Positions 1 to 8,650 of a stretch of DNA of 64,000 nt are shown in pieces. The stretch is from Ancylobacter mangrovi (GTDB lineage: Bacteria > Pseudomonadota > Alphaproteobacteria > Rhizobiales > Xanthobacteraceae), in the NCBI RefSeq assembly GCF_024752355.1, contig NZ_JANTHZ010000001.1:558001-622000 (forward strand), in the 5' to 3' direction. Each line of letters opens with the position of its first letter. The first letter of the stretch is position 1. The notes beneath the pieces are model-generated. The model was not told where the DNA came from and ran no database searches. It was given only the letters and a program-made list of their open reading frames with translations. The position numbers and the translations under genes were made by a program.

Positions 1-2411
1 ATGTCGAGGACCATCCGCTCGACTATGGCAGCTTCGAGGGCACGATCCCCAAGGGCGAATATGGCGGCGGCACGGTCATGCTCTGGGACACCGGAAGCTG
101 GAGCCCGATCGGCGATCCGCACAAGGGCTACGCCAAGGGCCATCTCGATTTCGAGCTGCATGGCGAGAAGCTCGACGGGCGCTGGCATCTGGTGCGCATG
201 CATCCGCGCCGCGGCGAGAAGGCCGTCAACTGGCTGCTGATCAAGGGCGACGACGCAGCGGCCCGGCCCGACGGCGCGCCCGACGTGCTCGACGAGCAGC
301 CGGATTCGGTGAAAACCGGCCGCACCATGGACGAGATCACCGAAGGCGCGCCGAAGCATGGGCGCACGGAGCGCGCGGGCAAGGCGAAGGCTACGGCCAC
401 GGCCACGGCGAAGGCGAAGACCGCAACCAAGGCCAAGGGCCCCCGCACCAAGGCGCGCGCCGCCCCTTCGCCCGCCCGCCGGTCGGGCAGCTCCGGCAAG
501 GCCGCCCCGGCCGGAGGCAGCCTCGGCAAGGCCGGTCCGATGCCGGACTTCGTCGCGCCCGAGCTCGCGACCCTCGCCGCCAAGGCGCCCGCCGGGCGCA
601 ACTGGATCCACGAGATCAAGTTCGACGGGTACCGGCTGCAGGTGCGGATCGACCGATCGGCCAGCCCGAAGAAAAGGATACGCCTGCTCACCCGTTCCGG
701 CCTCGACTGGACCGACCGCTTCGGCCCGGCGCTGGTGCACGCGCTCGCCGACCTGCCGGTGGAGAGCGCCATCATCGATGGCGAGCTGGTAGTGGAGGCC
801 GAATCCGGCGCCTCGCACTTCGCCAGCCTGCAGCAGGACCTCTCCGAGGGGCGCACCGACCGTTTCGTGCTCTACGCCTTCGACCTGCTCTATCTCGACG
901 GGCGGGACCTGCGCGAGGTGCCGCTGATCGAGCGCAAAAGCGCACTCGCCGGCCTCCTCGCGGACGCCGCCGCGCCGCTGCGCTACAGCGAGCATTTTGA
1001 GGTCGACGGCGCCACCATGCTGCGCCACGCCTGCCGGCTGAGCCTCGAGGGCCTCGTCTCCAAGCGCGCCGACGCGCCCTATCGCTCCGGGCGCGGCAAG
1101 GACTGGGTGAAGTCCAAATGCACCCACCGGCAGGAATTCGTGGTCGGCGGCTTCGTGCCCTCCACCGCCATGGCGAAGGCGGTCGGCTCGCTGGTTCTCG
1201 GCGTCTATGAGGACGACCGGCTGCGCCATGTGGGGCGCGTGGGCACCGGCTTCTCCCGCAAGGTGGCGCAGGACCTGTTCAGGCAATTGTCGGCGATCGA
1301 GCGGCCGCGCAGCCCGTTCGCGGGCCGGCTGGCCACCGAGGCGGCGCGCGGCGTCACCTTCGTGAAGCCCGAGCTCGTCGCCGAGATCGAGTTCCGCGGC
1401 TGGACCGGCGACGCCAATATCCGCCAGGCAGCCTTTCGCGGTCTGCGCGAGGACAAGCCGGCGCGCGAGATCGTGCGCGAGGATGCCCCGACGCCGGGCG
1501 AGGTGGCCAAGGCCGGCAAGGCGTCGCCGGCGCCGCGCTCGCGGGTCAAGCTGACCCATCCCGACCGCATCTACTGGCCGGAGGACGGCGTCACCAAGCA
1601 GGGTCTCGCCGAATATTACGGCGAGGTCTGGCGCTTCATCGCACCGTACCTGGTCGCCCGGCCGCTGGCGCTGCTGCGCTGCCCGGACGGCATCGCCAAG
1701 GCCTGCTTCTTCCAGAAGCACGCCTGGCGCGGCATCAACCGCGCCATCCGCGTCTCGCACGACACCGAAGGCGAGGAACTGCTGTCGATCGACGATTTCG
1801 ACGGGCTGATCGCGCTGGTGCAGGCGGGCGCGCTGGAGATCCACCCCTGGGGCGCGACGCTGGCCGAGATCGAGACGCCGGACACGCTGATCTTCGACCT
1901 TGATCCCGGCGAGGGCCTCGACTGGTCCGACATCGTGGAGGGCGCGCGCGAGGTGCGCGAGCGGCTGGAGGCGGCGGGCCTTGCCGCCTTCGTCAAGACC
2001 TCGGGCGGCAAGGGGCTGCACGTGGTCGCGCCGCTGAAGCCGCAGGCCCGCTGGGATGCGGCCAAGGACTTCGCCAAGGGGCTGGCCGACGCCATGGCTG
2101 CCGACAGTCCGGACCGCTATGTCGCCGTCGCCACCAAGAGCCGGCGCAGCGGCCGGATCTTCGTCGATTACCTGCGCAACGGGCGCGGCGCCACCGCCGT
2201 GGTCGCCTACGGCACCCGTGCGCGGCCCGGTGCGGCGGTCTCGATGCCGCTCGGCTGGGACGAGATCGAGGGCCTCGCCGGCGCGGCACAGTTCACGCTC
2301 GACAACGCGCCGGCCCGGCTCGCCAACCTGACGGACGACCCGTGGGCGGATTTCCGCGCGGCGGCAAGGCCCCTGCCGGCGCCGACCGGGCGCCGCCGCC
2401 GCACGCGCTGA
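1..2411 (+). CDS. ligD: Multidomain ATP-dependent DNA ligase LigD (5' partial)
   Basis: Non-homologous end-joining ligase, cut by the window start; the first complete codon is at base 3 and 802 residues are visible. The order is phosphoesterase (PE), ligase, polymerase. The PE domain is entered partway (DYGSFEGTIPKGEYGGGT). A low-complexity Lys/Ala/Thr linker follows (about residues 105-175). The ligase domain has the adenylation motif EIKFDGYRL, with nucleotidyl lysine at about visible residue 206. The C-terminal primase/polymerase domain begins near LTHPDRIYWPEDG, with DLDPGEGLDW carrying the metal-binding acidic residues and KTSGGKGLHV. The protein heals and seals double-strand breaks with Ku, which is encoded convergently 24 bp downstream. 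The missing N terminus should be only part of the PE domain. Confidence 0.95.
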   Translation, partial: VEDHPLDYGSFEGTIPKGEYGGGTVMLWDTGSWSPIGDPHKGYAKGHLDFELHGEKLDGRWHLVRMHPRRGEKAVNWLLIKGDDAAARPDGAPDVLDEQPDSVKTGRTMDEITEGAPKHGRTERAGKAKATATATAKAKTATKAKGPRTKARAAPSPARRSGSSGKAAPAGGSLGKAGPMPDFVAPELATLAAKAPAGRNWIHEIKFDGYRLQVRIDRSASPKKRIRLLTRSGLDWTDRFGPALVHALADLPVESAIIDGELVVEAESGASHFASLQQDLSEGRTDRFVLYAFDLLYLDGRDLREVPLIERKSALAGLLADAAAPLRYSEHFEVDGATMLRHACRLSLEGLVSKRADAPYRSGRGKDWVKSKCTHRQEFVVGGFVPSTAMAKAVGSLVLGVYEDDRLRHVGRVGTGFSRKVAQDLFRQLSAIERPRSPFAGRLATEAARGVTFVKPELVAEIEFRGWTGDANIRQAAFRGLREDKPAREIVREDAPTPGEVAKAGKASPAPRSRVKLTHPDRIYWPEDGVTKQGLAEYYGEVWRFIAPYLVARPLALLRCPDGIAKACFFQKHAWRGINRAIRVSHDTEGEELLSIDDFDGLIALVQAGALEIHPWGATLAEIETPDTLIFDLDPGEGLDWSDIVEGAREVRERLEAAGLAAFVKTSGGKGLHVVAPLKPQARWDAAKDFAKGLADAMAADSPDRYVAVATKSRRSGRIFVDYLRNGRGATAVVAYGTRARPGAAVSMPLGWDEIEGLAGAAQFTLDNAPARLANLTDDPWADFRAAARPLPAPTGRRRRTR

Positions 2412-2435
2412 GGGATTTCCGCCGAAGGTTGCACC

Positions 2436-3245
2436 TCAGCGGCCCTTGCCGCGCCCCTTGGTCTCGGCGGCGAGGCTGCTCTTCAGCGCATCCATGATGT
2501 TGACGACATTGGTCGGCGTCTCCTGCTCCGCGCCCTTCTTCGCCTTGGGCGTGCGCCGGTGCTTCTTCTTCGCCTCGATCAGCGCGCGCAGCTCGTCCTG
2601 CATCGGGTCGTGGACCAGCGCCCCATCCCAGTCGCGCGTGCGCCTGTCGATGAGCCTGCCGACCAGCTTAACGAGGTCCGGCTCGACATCGCCGTCGATG
2701 CCCTCGAAATAGTCCTCGGGCCGGCGCAGCTCGTCGGCATAGTGCAGCGTCCACACCACGATGCCGCGCCCGCGCGGCTCCAGCATCACCGGCCGCTCGC
2801 GGCGGTAGAGCACGAGGCGCGAGAGCCCGACCGTGCCGGTGGCGGCCATTGCCTCGCGGATCACCGCGAAGGCCTCCTCGCCGACGGGATCGTCGGGCAT
2901 CAGGAAATGCGGGCGATCGTACCAGATCCACTCGACGCTGTCGGCGGGCGCGAACATCTCGATGTCGATGGTGCGCGTGCTCTCCAGCGCCACCGAGCGC
3001 AGCTCATCGTCCTCCAGCATCACATAGTCGTCGGGCCCGCGCTCATAGCCGCGCACCTGGTCGTCGTCCTCGACCGGCTTGCCGCTGCCGCTGTCGACAT
3101 AGATGCCCTCGACCCGGTTACCGGTGGCGCGGTTGAGGGTGTGGAAGCGGACCTTCTCGGCCTCCGAAGTGGCCGGCATCATCGCCACCGGGCAGGTGAC
3201 GAGCGAGAGCTTGAGATAGCCCTTCCAGAAACTGTGCTGCGCCAT
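2436..3245 (-). CDS. ku: Bacterial Ku protein (NHEJ DNA-end binding)
   Basis: 269-residue homodimeric Ku that encircles DNA ends and recruits LigD. The start at MAQHSFWKGYLKLSLVTCPV matches the usual N terminus of bacterial Ku (xxFWKGxLxLxLVxxPV). The same frame is open 111 bases further upstream, but that extension reads as Arg/Gly-rich junk. The core Ku70/80 beta-barrel is followed by a basic tail ending KGRGKGR, typical of the DNA-binding C terminus. The gene is convergent with ligD. A near-consensus stress promoter lies at 3277-3301 on this strand, which fits stationary-phase or stress-induced NHEJ. Confidence 0.95.
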   Translation of the reverse strand: MAQHSFWKGYLKLSLVTCPVAMMPATSEAEKVRFHTLNRATGNRVEGIYVDSGSGKPVEDDDQVRGYERGPDDYVMLEDDELRSVALESTRTIDIEMFAPADSVEWIWYDRPHFLMPDDPVGEEAFAVIREAMAATGTVGLSRLVLYRRERPVMLEPRGRGIVVWTLHYADELRRPEDYFEGIDGDVEPDLVKLVGRLIDRRTRDWDGALVHDPMQDELRALIEAKKKHRRTPKAKKGAEQETPTNVVNIMDALKSSLAAETKGRGKGR

Positions 3246-3276
3246 CCGCGCCTCCTCCGCCGCGCTCCATCCGGTC

Positions 3277-3301
3277 AACCCGCTACCGCCCCGTCCGTTC
3301 C
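3277..3301 (-). promoter_or_regulatory. Near-consensus sigma-EcfG-type promoter for ku
   Basis: On the minus strand this reads GGAAC, 16 bases, GGTT. The alphaproteobacterial general-stress sigma consensus is GGAAC-N16/17-CGTT, so there is one mismatch in the -10. It ends 31 bases upstream of the ku start. It is weaker than the ten perfect sites elsewhere in the window. Confidence 0.4.
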
Positions 3302-3370
3302 GGCGGCCATGAAGGCCGGAACTTTGCCGGCCCGGGCTCATTTGTTCCCTGACCAACCCGGGGGTAGCGA

Positions 3371-4510
3371 ATGCTCGACATCCGTGCCGGCCATGCGTGC
3401 CGCCTCAGTCCTTCCCTTGCCGGCGACCTGCGCCCCGTCGCCGCGCGCGCCGCCTCCCTCGACGAGGACGGCTGCTTCCCGAGTGAGGACATCGAAGTCC
3501 TCGCCGCCGGCGCGCTCGCCGCCGCCTTCCCCGGCCCGCGCGGCGAGGACGGGCTCGCCATCGGCGCGCCGGAGGAGCTGATGGAGGTCCTGCGCCTCGT
3601 CGGCCATGCGAGCCTGCCGCTGGGCCGGCTCTATGAGGGGCACGTCAACGCCGCCGGCCTGATCGCCCGCTACGGCACGCCCGCGCAGAGGCTCGCCGCG
3701 TGGCGCGACGCGCAGGACGGCGCGCTGTTCGGGATCTGGAACACGCAGGCGCCGCAGGACGGCGTGCGGCTGCTGCGCCGGTCCGGCCGGCTGGAGCTCG
3801 CCGGCGCCAAGACCTTCGCCTCCGGCGCCGGGCATGTGGCGCGCCCGCTGATCACGGCGCAGGACGAGCGGGACGAATGGGTGCTGGTGCTGCCCCGCCT
3901 CGACGGCGCGCCGCGCGCCGACCTGTCGGACTGGCGGGCGCACGGCATGCGCGCCTCGGCGACCGGCAGCTTCCGCTTCGACGGGCTGGCGGTGGACGAG
4001 GGCGACATCATCGGCCGCGCCGGCGACTATCATCGCCAGCCGTATTTCTCCGCCGGCGCCTGGCGCTTCTGCGCGGTGCAGCTCGGCGGCATGGAGCGGA
4101 TCGTCGACGAGGCCCGGCACACCCTGCGCGCGCGCGGCCGCGAGGGCGACCCGCATCAGCGGGCCCGCATGGGCGAGGCCGTCACGGCGGCGGAGACGGC
4201 ACGGCTCTGGGTCGAGCGCGCCGCCCGCATGGCGGAGGCGGAGGATCTCGACACGAACGCCGAGGCCGGCGCCGGTGCTGTCGCCTATGTGAACCTCGCG
4301 CGCGGGGCGGTGGAGCGGGCCGGGCTCGACATCATGGAGCTCGTGCAGCGCTCGGTGGGGCTTTCCGCCTTCCTGCGACCCGATCCGCTGGAACGCCTGT
4401 GCCGCGACCTCGCCACCTATCTGCGCCAGCCGGCGCCGGACCGGGCGCTGTGCGAGGGCGCCGCCCATGTGCTGGCGACCGGCCAGCCGCTGCGGGAGAT
4501 GTGGCGATGA
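3371..4510 (+). CDS. Acyl-CoA dehydrogenase-like protein
   Basis: 379 residues, the length of the acyl-CoA dehydrogenase family, with helical N- and C-terminal halves around a central beta region (LFGIWNTQAP, then [20 protein letters not shown]). It is divergent from the usual fatty-acid enzymes: I cannot place the canonical catalytic glutamate with confidence, so the substrate is unknown. The last four bases overlap the next gene (ATGA), so it is translationally coupled to a PIG-L deacetylase and then to a NodS-like methyltransferase. That context suggests action on a glycan or lipid-linked sugar rather than beta-oxidation. The function is inferred only from family and neighbours. Confidence 0.8.
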   Translation: MLDIRAGHACRLSPSLAGDLRPVAARAASLDEDGCFPSEDIEVLAAGALAAAFPGPRGEDGLAIGAPEELMEVLRLVGHASLPLGRLYEGHVNAAGLIARYGTPAQRLAAWRDAQDGALFGIWNTQAPQDGVRLLRRSGRLELAGAKTFASGAGHVARPLITAQDERDEWVLVLPRLDGAPRADLSDWRAHGMRASATGSFRFDGLAVDEGDIIGRAGDYHRQPYFSAGAWRFCAVQLGGMERIVDEARHTLRARGREGDPHQRARMGEAVTAAETARLWVERAARMAEAEDLDTNAEAGAGAVAYVNLARGAVERAGLDIMELVQRSVGLSAFLRPDPLERLCRDLATYLRQPAPDRALCEGAAHVLATGQPLREMWR

Positions 4511-5244
4511 TGCTGACCGCCGGCGAGGCGCTGCGCGCGATCGAGGACTTCCCGGTCGTCGAGCCGGCCGCGTTCGTGCGTCGCGGGCTGCTCGTGGTGG
4601 CGCCGCATCCCGACGACGAGAGCCTCGGCTGCGGCGGGCTTATTGCCGCCTGCCGCAGTGACGGCCTGCCGGTGACCATCGTGTTCGTCAGCGACGGCGC
4701 CGGCTCGCATCCCCATTCCCGCGCCTTCCCGCCGCCGCGCCTCGCCGCCCTGCGCCGCGAGGAGGCGATGGCCGCCGCGCAACGGCTCGGCGTCGAGGAG
4801 AGCCGCGTGCATTTCATCGACCTGCCCGACCGGGAGGTGCCGACCCGCGGCCCCCTCGCCGAAGAGGCGATCGCGCGCATCGCCGGGCTCGGCGAGGGGG
4901 CGGACGTCGTCCTCGTCTCCTGGCGTCACGATCCCCATTGCGACCACCAGGCGAGCTTCGAGCTGGCGCGGCAGGCGGTGCGGCGGCTCGACGGCGCGCG
5001 GCTGTTCGAATACCCGGTCTGGGGCCTGACCCTGTCGCCGCTGGAGCCGCTGGACGGGCCGGCACCGAAGGGCTGCCGGGTCGAGATCGAGGCCTTCCTG
5101 CCGGCGAAGCGGCGGGCAATCGCCGCCCATGCGTCGCAGACCACCAACCTGATCCATGACGACCCGAAGGGCTTCCGCCTGACGCCCTCGCTGATCGCGC
5201 TGTTCGATACCCGGTTCGAGACCTATTTCGAGGCCGGCGCATGA
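4507..5244 (+). CDS. PIG-L family N-deacetylase
   Basis: 245-residue LmbE/PIG-L zinc-dependent deacetylase. The N-terminal metal motif is APHPDDESLGCGG and the second zinc motif is HDPHCDHQA. Family members remove acetyl groups from N-acetylglucosaminyl moieties of small molecules or glycolipids. The start codon overlaps the stop of the acyl-CoA-dehydrogenase-like gene (two consecutive ATG codons, 4507 or 4510), and its stop overlaps the start of the methyltransferase. The three form one operon. Confidence 0.9.
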   Translation: MMLTAGEALRAIEDFPVVEPAAFVRRGLLVVAPHPDDESLGCGGLIAACRSDGLPVTIVFVSDGAGSHPHSRAFPPPRLAALRREEAMAAAQRLGVEESRVHFIDLPDREVPTRGPLAEEAIARIAGLGEGADVVLVSWRHDPHCDHQASFELARQAVRRLDGARLFEYPVWGLTLSPLEPLDGPAPKGCRVEIEAFLPAKRRAIAAHASQTTNLIHDDPKGFRLTPSLIALFDTRFETYFEAGA

Positions 5245-5816
5245 GCGCGAGCCTTCCCCCCGCCTATTTCGACGCGCTCTACCGGCGCTCGCCCGACCCG
5301 TGGTCATTCGAGACCAGCGCCTATGAGCGCGCGAAATACGCGGCGACGCTCGACGCCCTACCGCGCCCCCGCTACCGGCGGGCGCTGGAGGTCGGCTGCT
5401 CGATCGGCGTGCTCACCCATGAGCTGGCCGCCCGCTGCGACGCGCTGATTGCGATCGACCCCGCGCCGCTCGCGCTGGAACGGGCGCGGGCGCGCTGCGC
5501 AGGGCTGGCGCAGGTCCGCTTCATGGGGGGCTATGCCCCTCGCGACTGGCCCGACGGGCGCTTCGACCTCATCGTGCTGTCGGAGGTGGTCTATTATCTG
5601 GGGCCCGAGGACGTCGCCCGCCTCGCGGCGCGGGTCACGGGCGCGCTCGCCCCGGCGGGGCATGTCGAGCTGGTGCACTGGCTGGGCGAAACCGACTATC
5701 CGCTCACCGGCGACGCGGCGGCCGAGCTGTTCATCCGCGAGACGGCCCGCGTGCTGCGCGTCCACACGCAGCAGCGCACCGGCGACTACCGCCTAGACCT
5801 GCTGGTCGCTCGATAG
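5241..5816 (+). CDS. NodS-like SAM-dependent methyltransferase
   Basis: 191-residue class I methyltransferase. SAM motif I is LEVGCSIGVLTHELA; motif II is ALIAIDPAPLAL, followed by DLIVLSEVVYYL. The short N terminus (YFDALYRRSPDPWSFETSAYE) is typical of the NodS/nodulation-type group that N-methylates deacetylated amino sugars. Coupling by ATGA to a PIG-L deacetylase fits deacetylation followed by N-methylation. Its 3' end overlaps the 3' end of the opposite-strand glycosyltransferase by 24 bp. Confidence 0.88.
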   Translation: MSASLPPAYFDALYRRSPDPWSFETSAYERAKYAATLDALPRPRYRRALEVGCSIGVLTHELAARCDALIAIDPAPLALERARARCAGLAQVRFMGGYAPRDWPDGRFDLIVLSEVVYYLGPEDVARLAARVTGALAPAGHVELVHWLGETDYPLTGDAAAELFIRETARVLRVHTQQRTGDYRLDLLVAR

Positions 5817-6986
5817 CGCCTCGCCGGGCGCCGGCAGGCGCGCCAGCAGCCGATGCGCGGCGGCAAGGTGGTGCTCCATCTCCTCCGGGCGAAGCGGCAG
5901 CGGCCGCAGCAGGGGGCTCAGCGCCTCCGCCCGCGCCCACGCCTCGCCGAAGCGCAGCGAGGCGGCGCCCGAGAGCGTGCCCGCCCTCAGACCCAGCCGG
6001 CGCTCCCACTCGCCGGGGCGAAAACCCGTGCCGAAGGCGCGGCGCAGGCGCGCGCGCAGCCCCATGCGGCGCAGCGCGACCGGCAAGGCCTCCAGCCGCT
6101 CGTCGCCGGGCGTCGCCCGGTCGTCGCAGCGCTCGCGCAGCGTCGCCGCGCAGCCGCGTGCGGCCCGCCCCTCGAGCCGCGCCGAGGTGGTGACGACGAT
6201 GTCGGGATCGTGGCGGATCGGAATGTCGTGGCGCGCCAGCGCGGCGGCGAGCGCGCGGTCCTCGCCGCAGGCAACGGCGGGCAGGCCGCCGATCCGGCGA
6301 TAGGCCGACAGGGTGAGCGCGAAGCTGGCGCCGGAATCGGTCCAGTGGTTCGGCCACGGGTCGTGCGGCTGCGGGTCGAGCCGCGCGGCGAGCGCGAGCA
6401 GCGCCGCCTCATAGGCCGCCTCGACGCGCCGGCGCCGCGCCAGATGGCGCGGCAGCAGGGCCGCCTCGGCCGGATCGAACACGAAGCGGCCGGCCACCGC
6501 CCCGCAGGCACCGCGCAGCCCGGCGAGGTTGCGCACGATCCAGTCCGGCCCGACGCGGCTGTCGGCGTCCGTGGTCAGCAGCGCGCCCTCCCCGCGCCCG
6601 ATCCATAAGCTGGCGATATCGAGCGCCAGCGCCCGCGCGGCGCCGGCGCTGGCCCGCTCGGAGGGCAGGCTGACCGACATCACGCGGTGCGGCATGTCGC
6701 TGGAGGCGAGCAGCCGCCGGGCGCGCCGGACAGTGGCGTCGCGGCAATTGTTGGCGAGCAGGACGAGGCCGACATCGGCCGCCCCATGCTCGCGTCGCTG
6801 CGCCAGCAGCGCCGACAGGCACGCCTCGATCCGCTCCTCCTCGTCGCGGGCGGGGATAGCCACCACCGCGCGCGGCGGACGGACGGACGGGGGCTCCACC
6901 TCATGAAGCCGGGTGGCGGAATCGGTACAGACGGCACGTTCCAGCATGGGCGGGTCCAGCACGCTCGAGAGCACGACCCGGGCCAT
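5793..6986 (-). CDS. Family 2 glycosyltransferase
   Basis: 397 residues. The GT-A fold N terminus is VVAIPARDEEERIEACLSAL and the metal-binding DxD-like motif is LLTTDADSRVGPDW. The acceptor region includes SGASFALTLSAYRRIGGLP followed by GEDRALAAAL (the ED motif of inverting GT2 enzymes). No membrane segment is apparent. It is convergent with, and overlaps, the deacetylase/methyltransferase operon. A perfect stress-type promoter lies just upstream at 7018-7043. It probably builds the glycan that the three-gene operon modifies (inference). Confidence 0.85.
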   Translation of the reverse strand: MARVVLSSVLDPPMLERAVCTDSATRLHEVEPPSVRPPRAVVAIPARDEEERIEACLSALLAQRREHGAADVGLVLLANNCRDATVRRARRLLASSDMPHRVMSVSLPSERASAGAARALALDIASLWIGRGEGALLTTDADSRVGPDWIVRNLAGLRGACGAVAGRFVFDPAEAALLPRHLARRRRVEAAYEAALLALAARLDPQPHDPWPNHWTDSGASFALTLSAYRRIGGLPAVACGEDRALAAALARHDIPIRHDPDIVVTTSARLEGRAARGCAATLRERCDDRATPGDERLEALPVALRRMGLRARLRRAFGTGFRPGEWERRLGLRAGTLSGAASLRFGEAWARAEALSPLLRPLPLRPEEMEHHLAAAHRLLARLPAPGEALSSDQQV

Positions 6987-7017
6987 GAAGGCTTGGAGTG
7001 GCCCGGGGCAGAACCCG

Positions 7018-7043
7018 AACGTTCGATGCGCGCCTCGCGTTCC
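7018..7043 (-). promoter_or_regulatory. Sigma-EcfG-type promoter (GGAAC-N17-CGTT) for glycosyltransferase
   Basis: Perfect match on the minus strand: GGAAC at 7043-7039, 17-base spacer, CGTT at 7021-7018. Expected transcription start is about 7011, some 25 bases before the glycosyltransferase start at 6986. It is one of ten perfect sites in the window. Confidence 0.6.
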
Positions 7044-7075
7044 CTGCCGGCAGGATCACCGGCTGCCAGCCCGCC

Positions 7076-7750
7076 TCAGAGCCGGCCGCCGACCTCGTCG
7101 AGATGGCCGAGCACGTCGGCGGGATCCTCGAACACGCGATAGGCGCCGGCGGTGCGCAGTTCCGCCTCGCCATAGCCGCCCGACAGCAGGCCGATGCCGA
7201 GCGCGCCGCAGCGCACCGCCGCCAGCATGTCCCAGATGCTGTCGCCGACCACCACGGACGAGCCGATCGGCGCGCCGAGCCGGTCGGCGGCGGCGAGGAA
7301 CAGGTCCGGGTCGGGTTTGGCGTATTTCACCATGTCGCGCGTGACGACCGGCACGGCGGACGGATCGACGCCGAGCGCCTCGATGTTGGGCGCAGCCGTC
7401 TCTATGCGCCCGCTGGTGGCGATGGCCCAGCCGATGCCGTTCCCGGTCAGCGCCGCCAGAAGCTCGCGCGCGCCCGGCAGCGGCCGCACGGTAGCGGAAA
7501 GGCGCCGGTAAGCCGCCGCATGGGCGCGGCGAAGCCGCTCGCCGCGCTCGGGATCGATGGTCAGGCCGGTCTCGCGCAGGAGCTGGTTGGTGAACAGCCC
7601 GCCGCTCATGCCGATCTTGCGGTGGATGCGCCAGAAGGAGAGCTCGATGCCCTCCTCGTCCAGCGCCTCCTTCCAGGCGGCGACGTGCTGGTACACGCTG
7701 TCGACCAGCGTGCCGTCGAGATCGAAAAGAAAATGGGTCTGGCTGCGCAT
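7076..7750 (-). CDS. HAD-superfamily phosphatase
   Basis: 224-residue HAD hydrolase of the beta-phosphoglucomutase/phosphoglycolate-phosphatase subgroup. Motif I is FLFDLDGTLVDS (nucleophile Asp), motif II is AIATSG, motif III lysine is in MVKYAKPDPDLF, and motif IV is VVVGDSIWDML. The cap domain lies between motifs I and II. The start MRSQTHFLFDLDGT is chosen because the nucleophile is normally within the first 15 residues, although the frame stays open far upstream. The substrate cannot be named. Confidence 0.9.
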   Translation of the reverse strand: MRSQTHFLFDLDGTLVDSVYQHVAAWKEALDEEGIELSFWRIHRKIGMSGGLFTNQLLRETGLTIDPERGERLRRAHAAAYRRLSATVRPLPGARELLAALTGNGIGWAIATSGRIETAAPNIEALGVDPSAVPVVTRDMVKYAKPDPDLFLAAADRLGAPIGSSVVVGDSIWDMLAAVRCGALGIGLLSGGYGEAELRTAGAYRVFEDPADVLGHLDEVGGRL

Positions 7751-7806
7751 GGCGCCCTCTCCCCGAATAAGTGTCCCCGAAACGTCCGGCGCCGACGCGC
7801 CGGGCG

Positions 7807-8418
7807 TCAGTTCGCGACGCCCCGATAGGGCGCGTCCTTCAGCAGCCGGGCGAGATGGGCCGCGTTGGCGGCCAGGACGCGCGTGGTGTGGCGGGTCTTC
7901 CCGGCGGGCTCCGGCAGGTCCTTGTAGTCGGTGGCGCCCATCGCCTCGCCGACCCAGTAGGTGCCCCCGCCCATGGGAATGGTGAAGCCAATGTCGTTGA
8001 GCGCCTGGAAGATCTCGGCGTGGCAGTGATGCGCGCCGTCCTCGTTGCCCACCACCGCCACCACGGCGACCTTGCCATGGGTGGGCATGCGGCTGTGCTG
8101 GTCGGCCTCGGAGATGAAGGCGTCCATCCGCTCCAGCACCCGCTTGGCGACGGAGGAGGGCTGCCCCATCCACACCGGCGTGCCGATGACGACGATGTCC
8201 GCCGCGAGGATGCGTGTGCGCAGGTCCGGCCAGTCGTCGCCCGGGCCCTCGTCGGCGCTGACGCCGGGCTTAACGTCGAGGTCGACGACGCGGATCGTAC
8301 AGCCCGAGGCATCTTGCGCCTTGAATGCCTCCATCACCTCGTCGAGCAGCCGACCGGTCGATGAGGCGGCGTTGCCGTGCTTCAGCGTGCAGTTGAGCGC
8401 GAGGACGTCGAGGGACAT
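7807..8418 (-). CDS. NAD(P)H-dependent FMN reductase / flavodoxin-fold oxidoreductase
   Basis: 203 residues with a flavodoxin-like fold: MSLDVLALNCTLKHG leads into the phosphate-binding loop, and VVIGTPVWMGQPSSVAKRVLERMDAF is the flavin-binding region. These enzymes reduce quinones, azo compounds or flavins. It starts at MSLDV, because upstream sequence in frame is not protein-like. The intergenic gap to the divergent CBS gene holds a stress-type promoter facing the CBS gene. Confidence 0.85.
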   Translation of the reverse strand: MSLDVLALNCTLKHGNAASSTGRLLDEVMEAFKAQDASGCTIRVVDLDVKPGVSADEGPGDDWPDLRTRILAADIVVIGTPVWMGQPSSVAKRVLERMDAFISEADQHSRMPTHGKVAVVAVVGNEDGAHHCHAEIFQALNDIGFTIPMGGGTYWVGEAMGATDYKDLPEPAGKTRHTTRVLAANAAHLARLLKDAPYRGVAN

Positions 8419-8556
8419 CACGCTTCTCCTTCGTTGGGCATCCCTTGGGAGCACGTATCGGATCGGCCGCGACCTGCCGGCGGGAACTTGCGGGCGGCAG
8501 CGTCGCGGCGCCTGCGACGGCCGGCTTCCGGGCACCGGGACTGAGAAACTTTAGTG

Positions 8557-8581
8557 GGAACTCCGCCACCGACGAACCGTT
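8557..8581 (+). promoter_or_regulatory. Sigma-EcfG-type promoter (GGAAC-N16-CGTT) for CBS protein
   Basis: Perfect match: GGAAC 8557-8561, 16-base spacer, CGTT 8578-8581. The predicted start near 8588 gives a leader of about 60 bases before the CBS-domain gene. Confidence 0.65.
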
Positions 8582-8650
8582 CCCCGGACAGGACGTAGCG
8601 GCAGCGGCACGGGTCCCGAGGTCGCCCTGATCCCAACAATGGAGAGAGCG

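Noticed and set aside
8559-8583. GGAAC-N16-AGTT on the minus strand, facing the flavodoxin-like gene at 8418.
   Set aside because: It arises from the partly symmetric sequence of the perfect plus-strand site at 8557, has a -10 mismatch and lies 140 bases from the gene.
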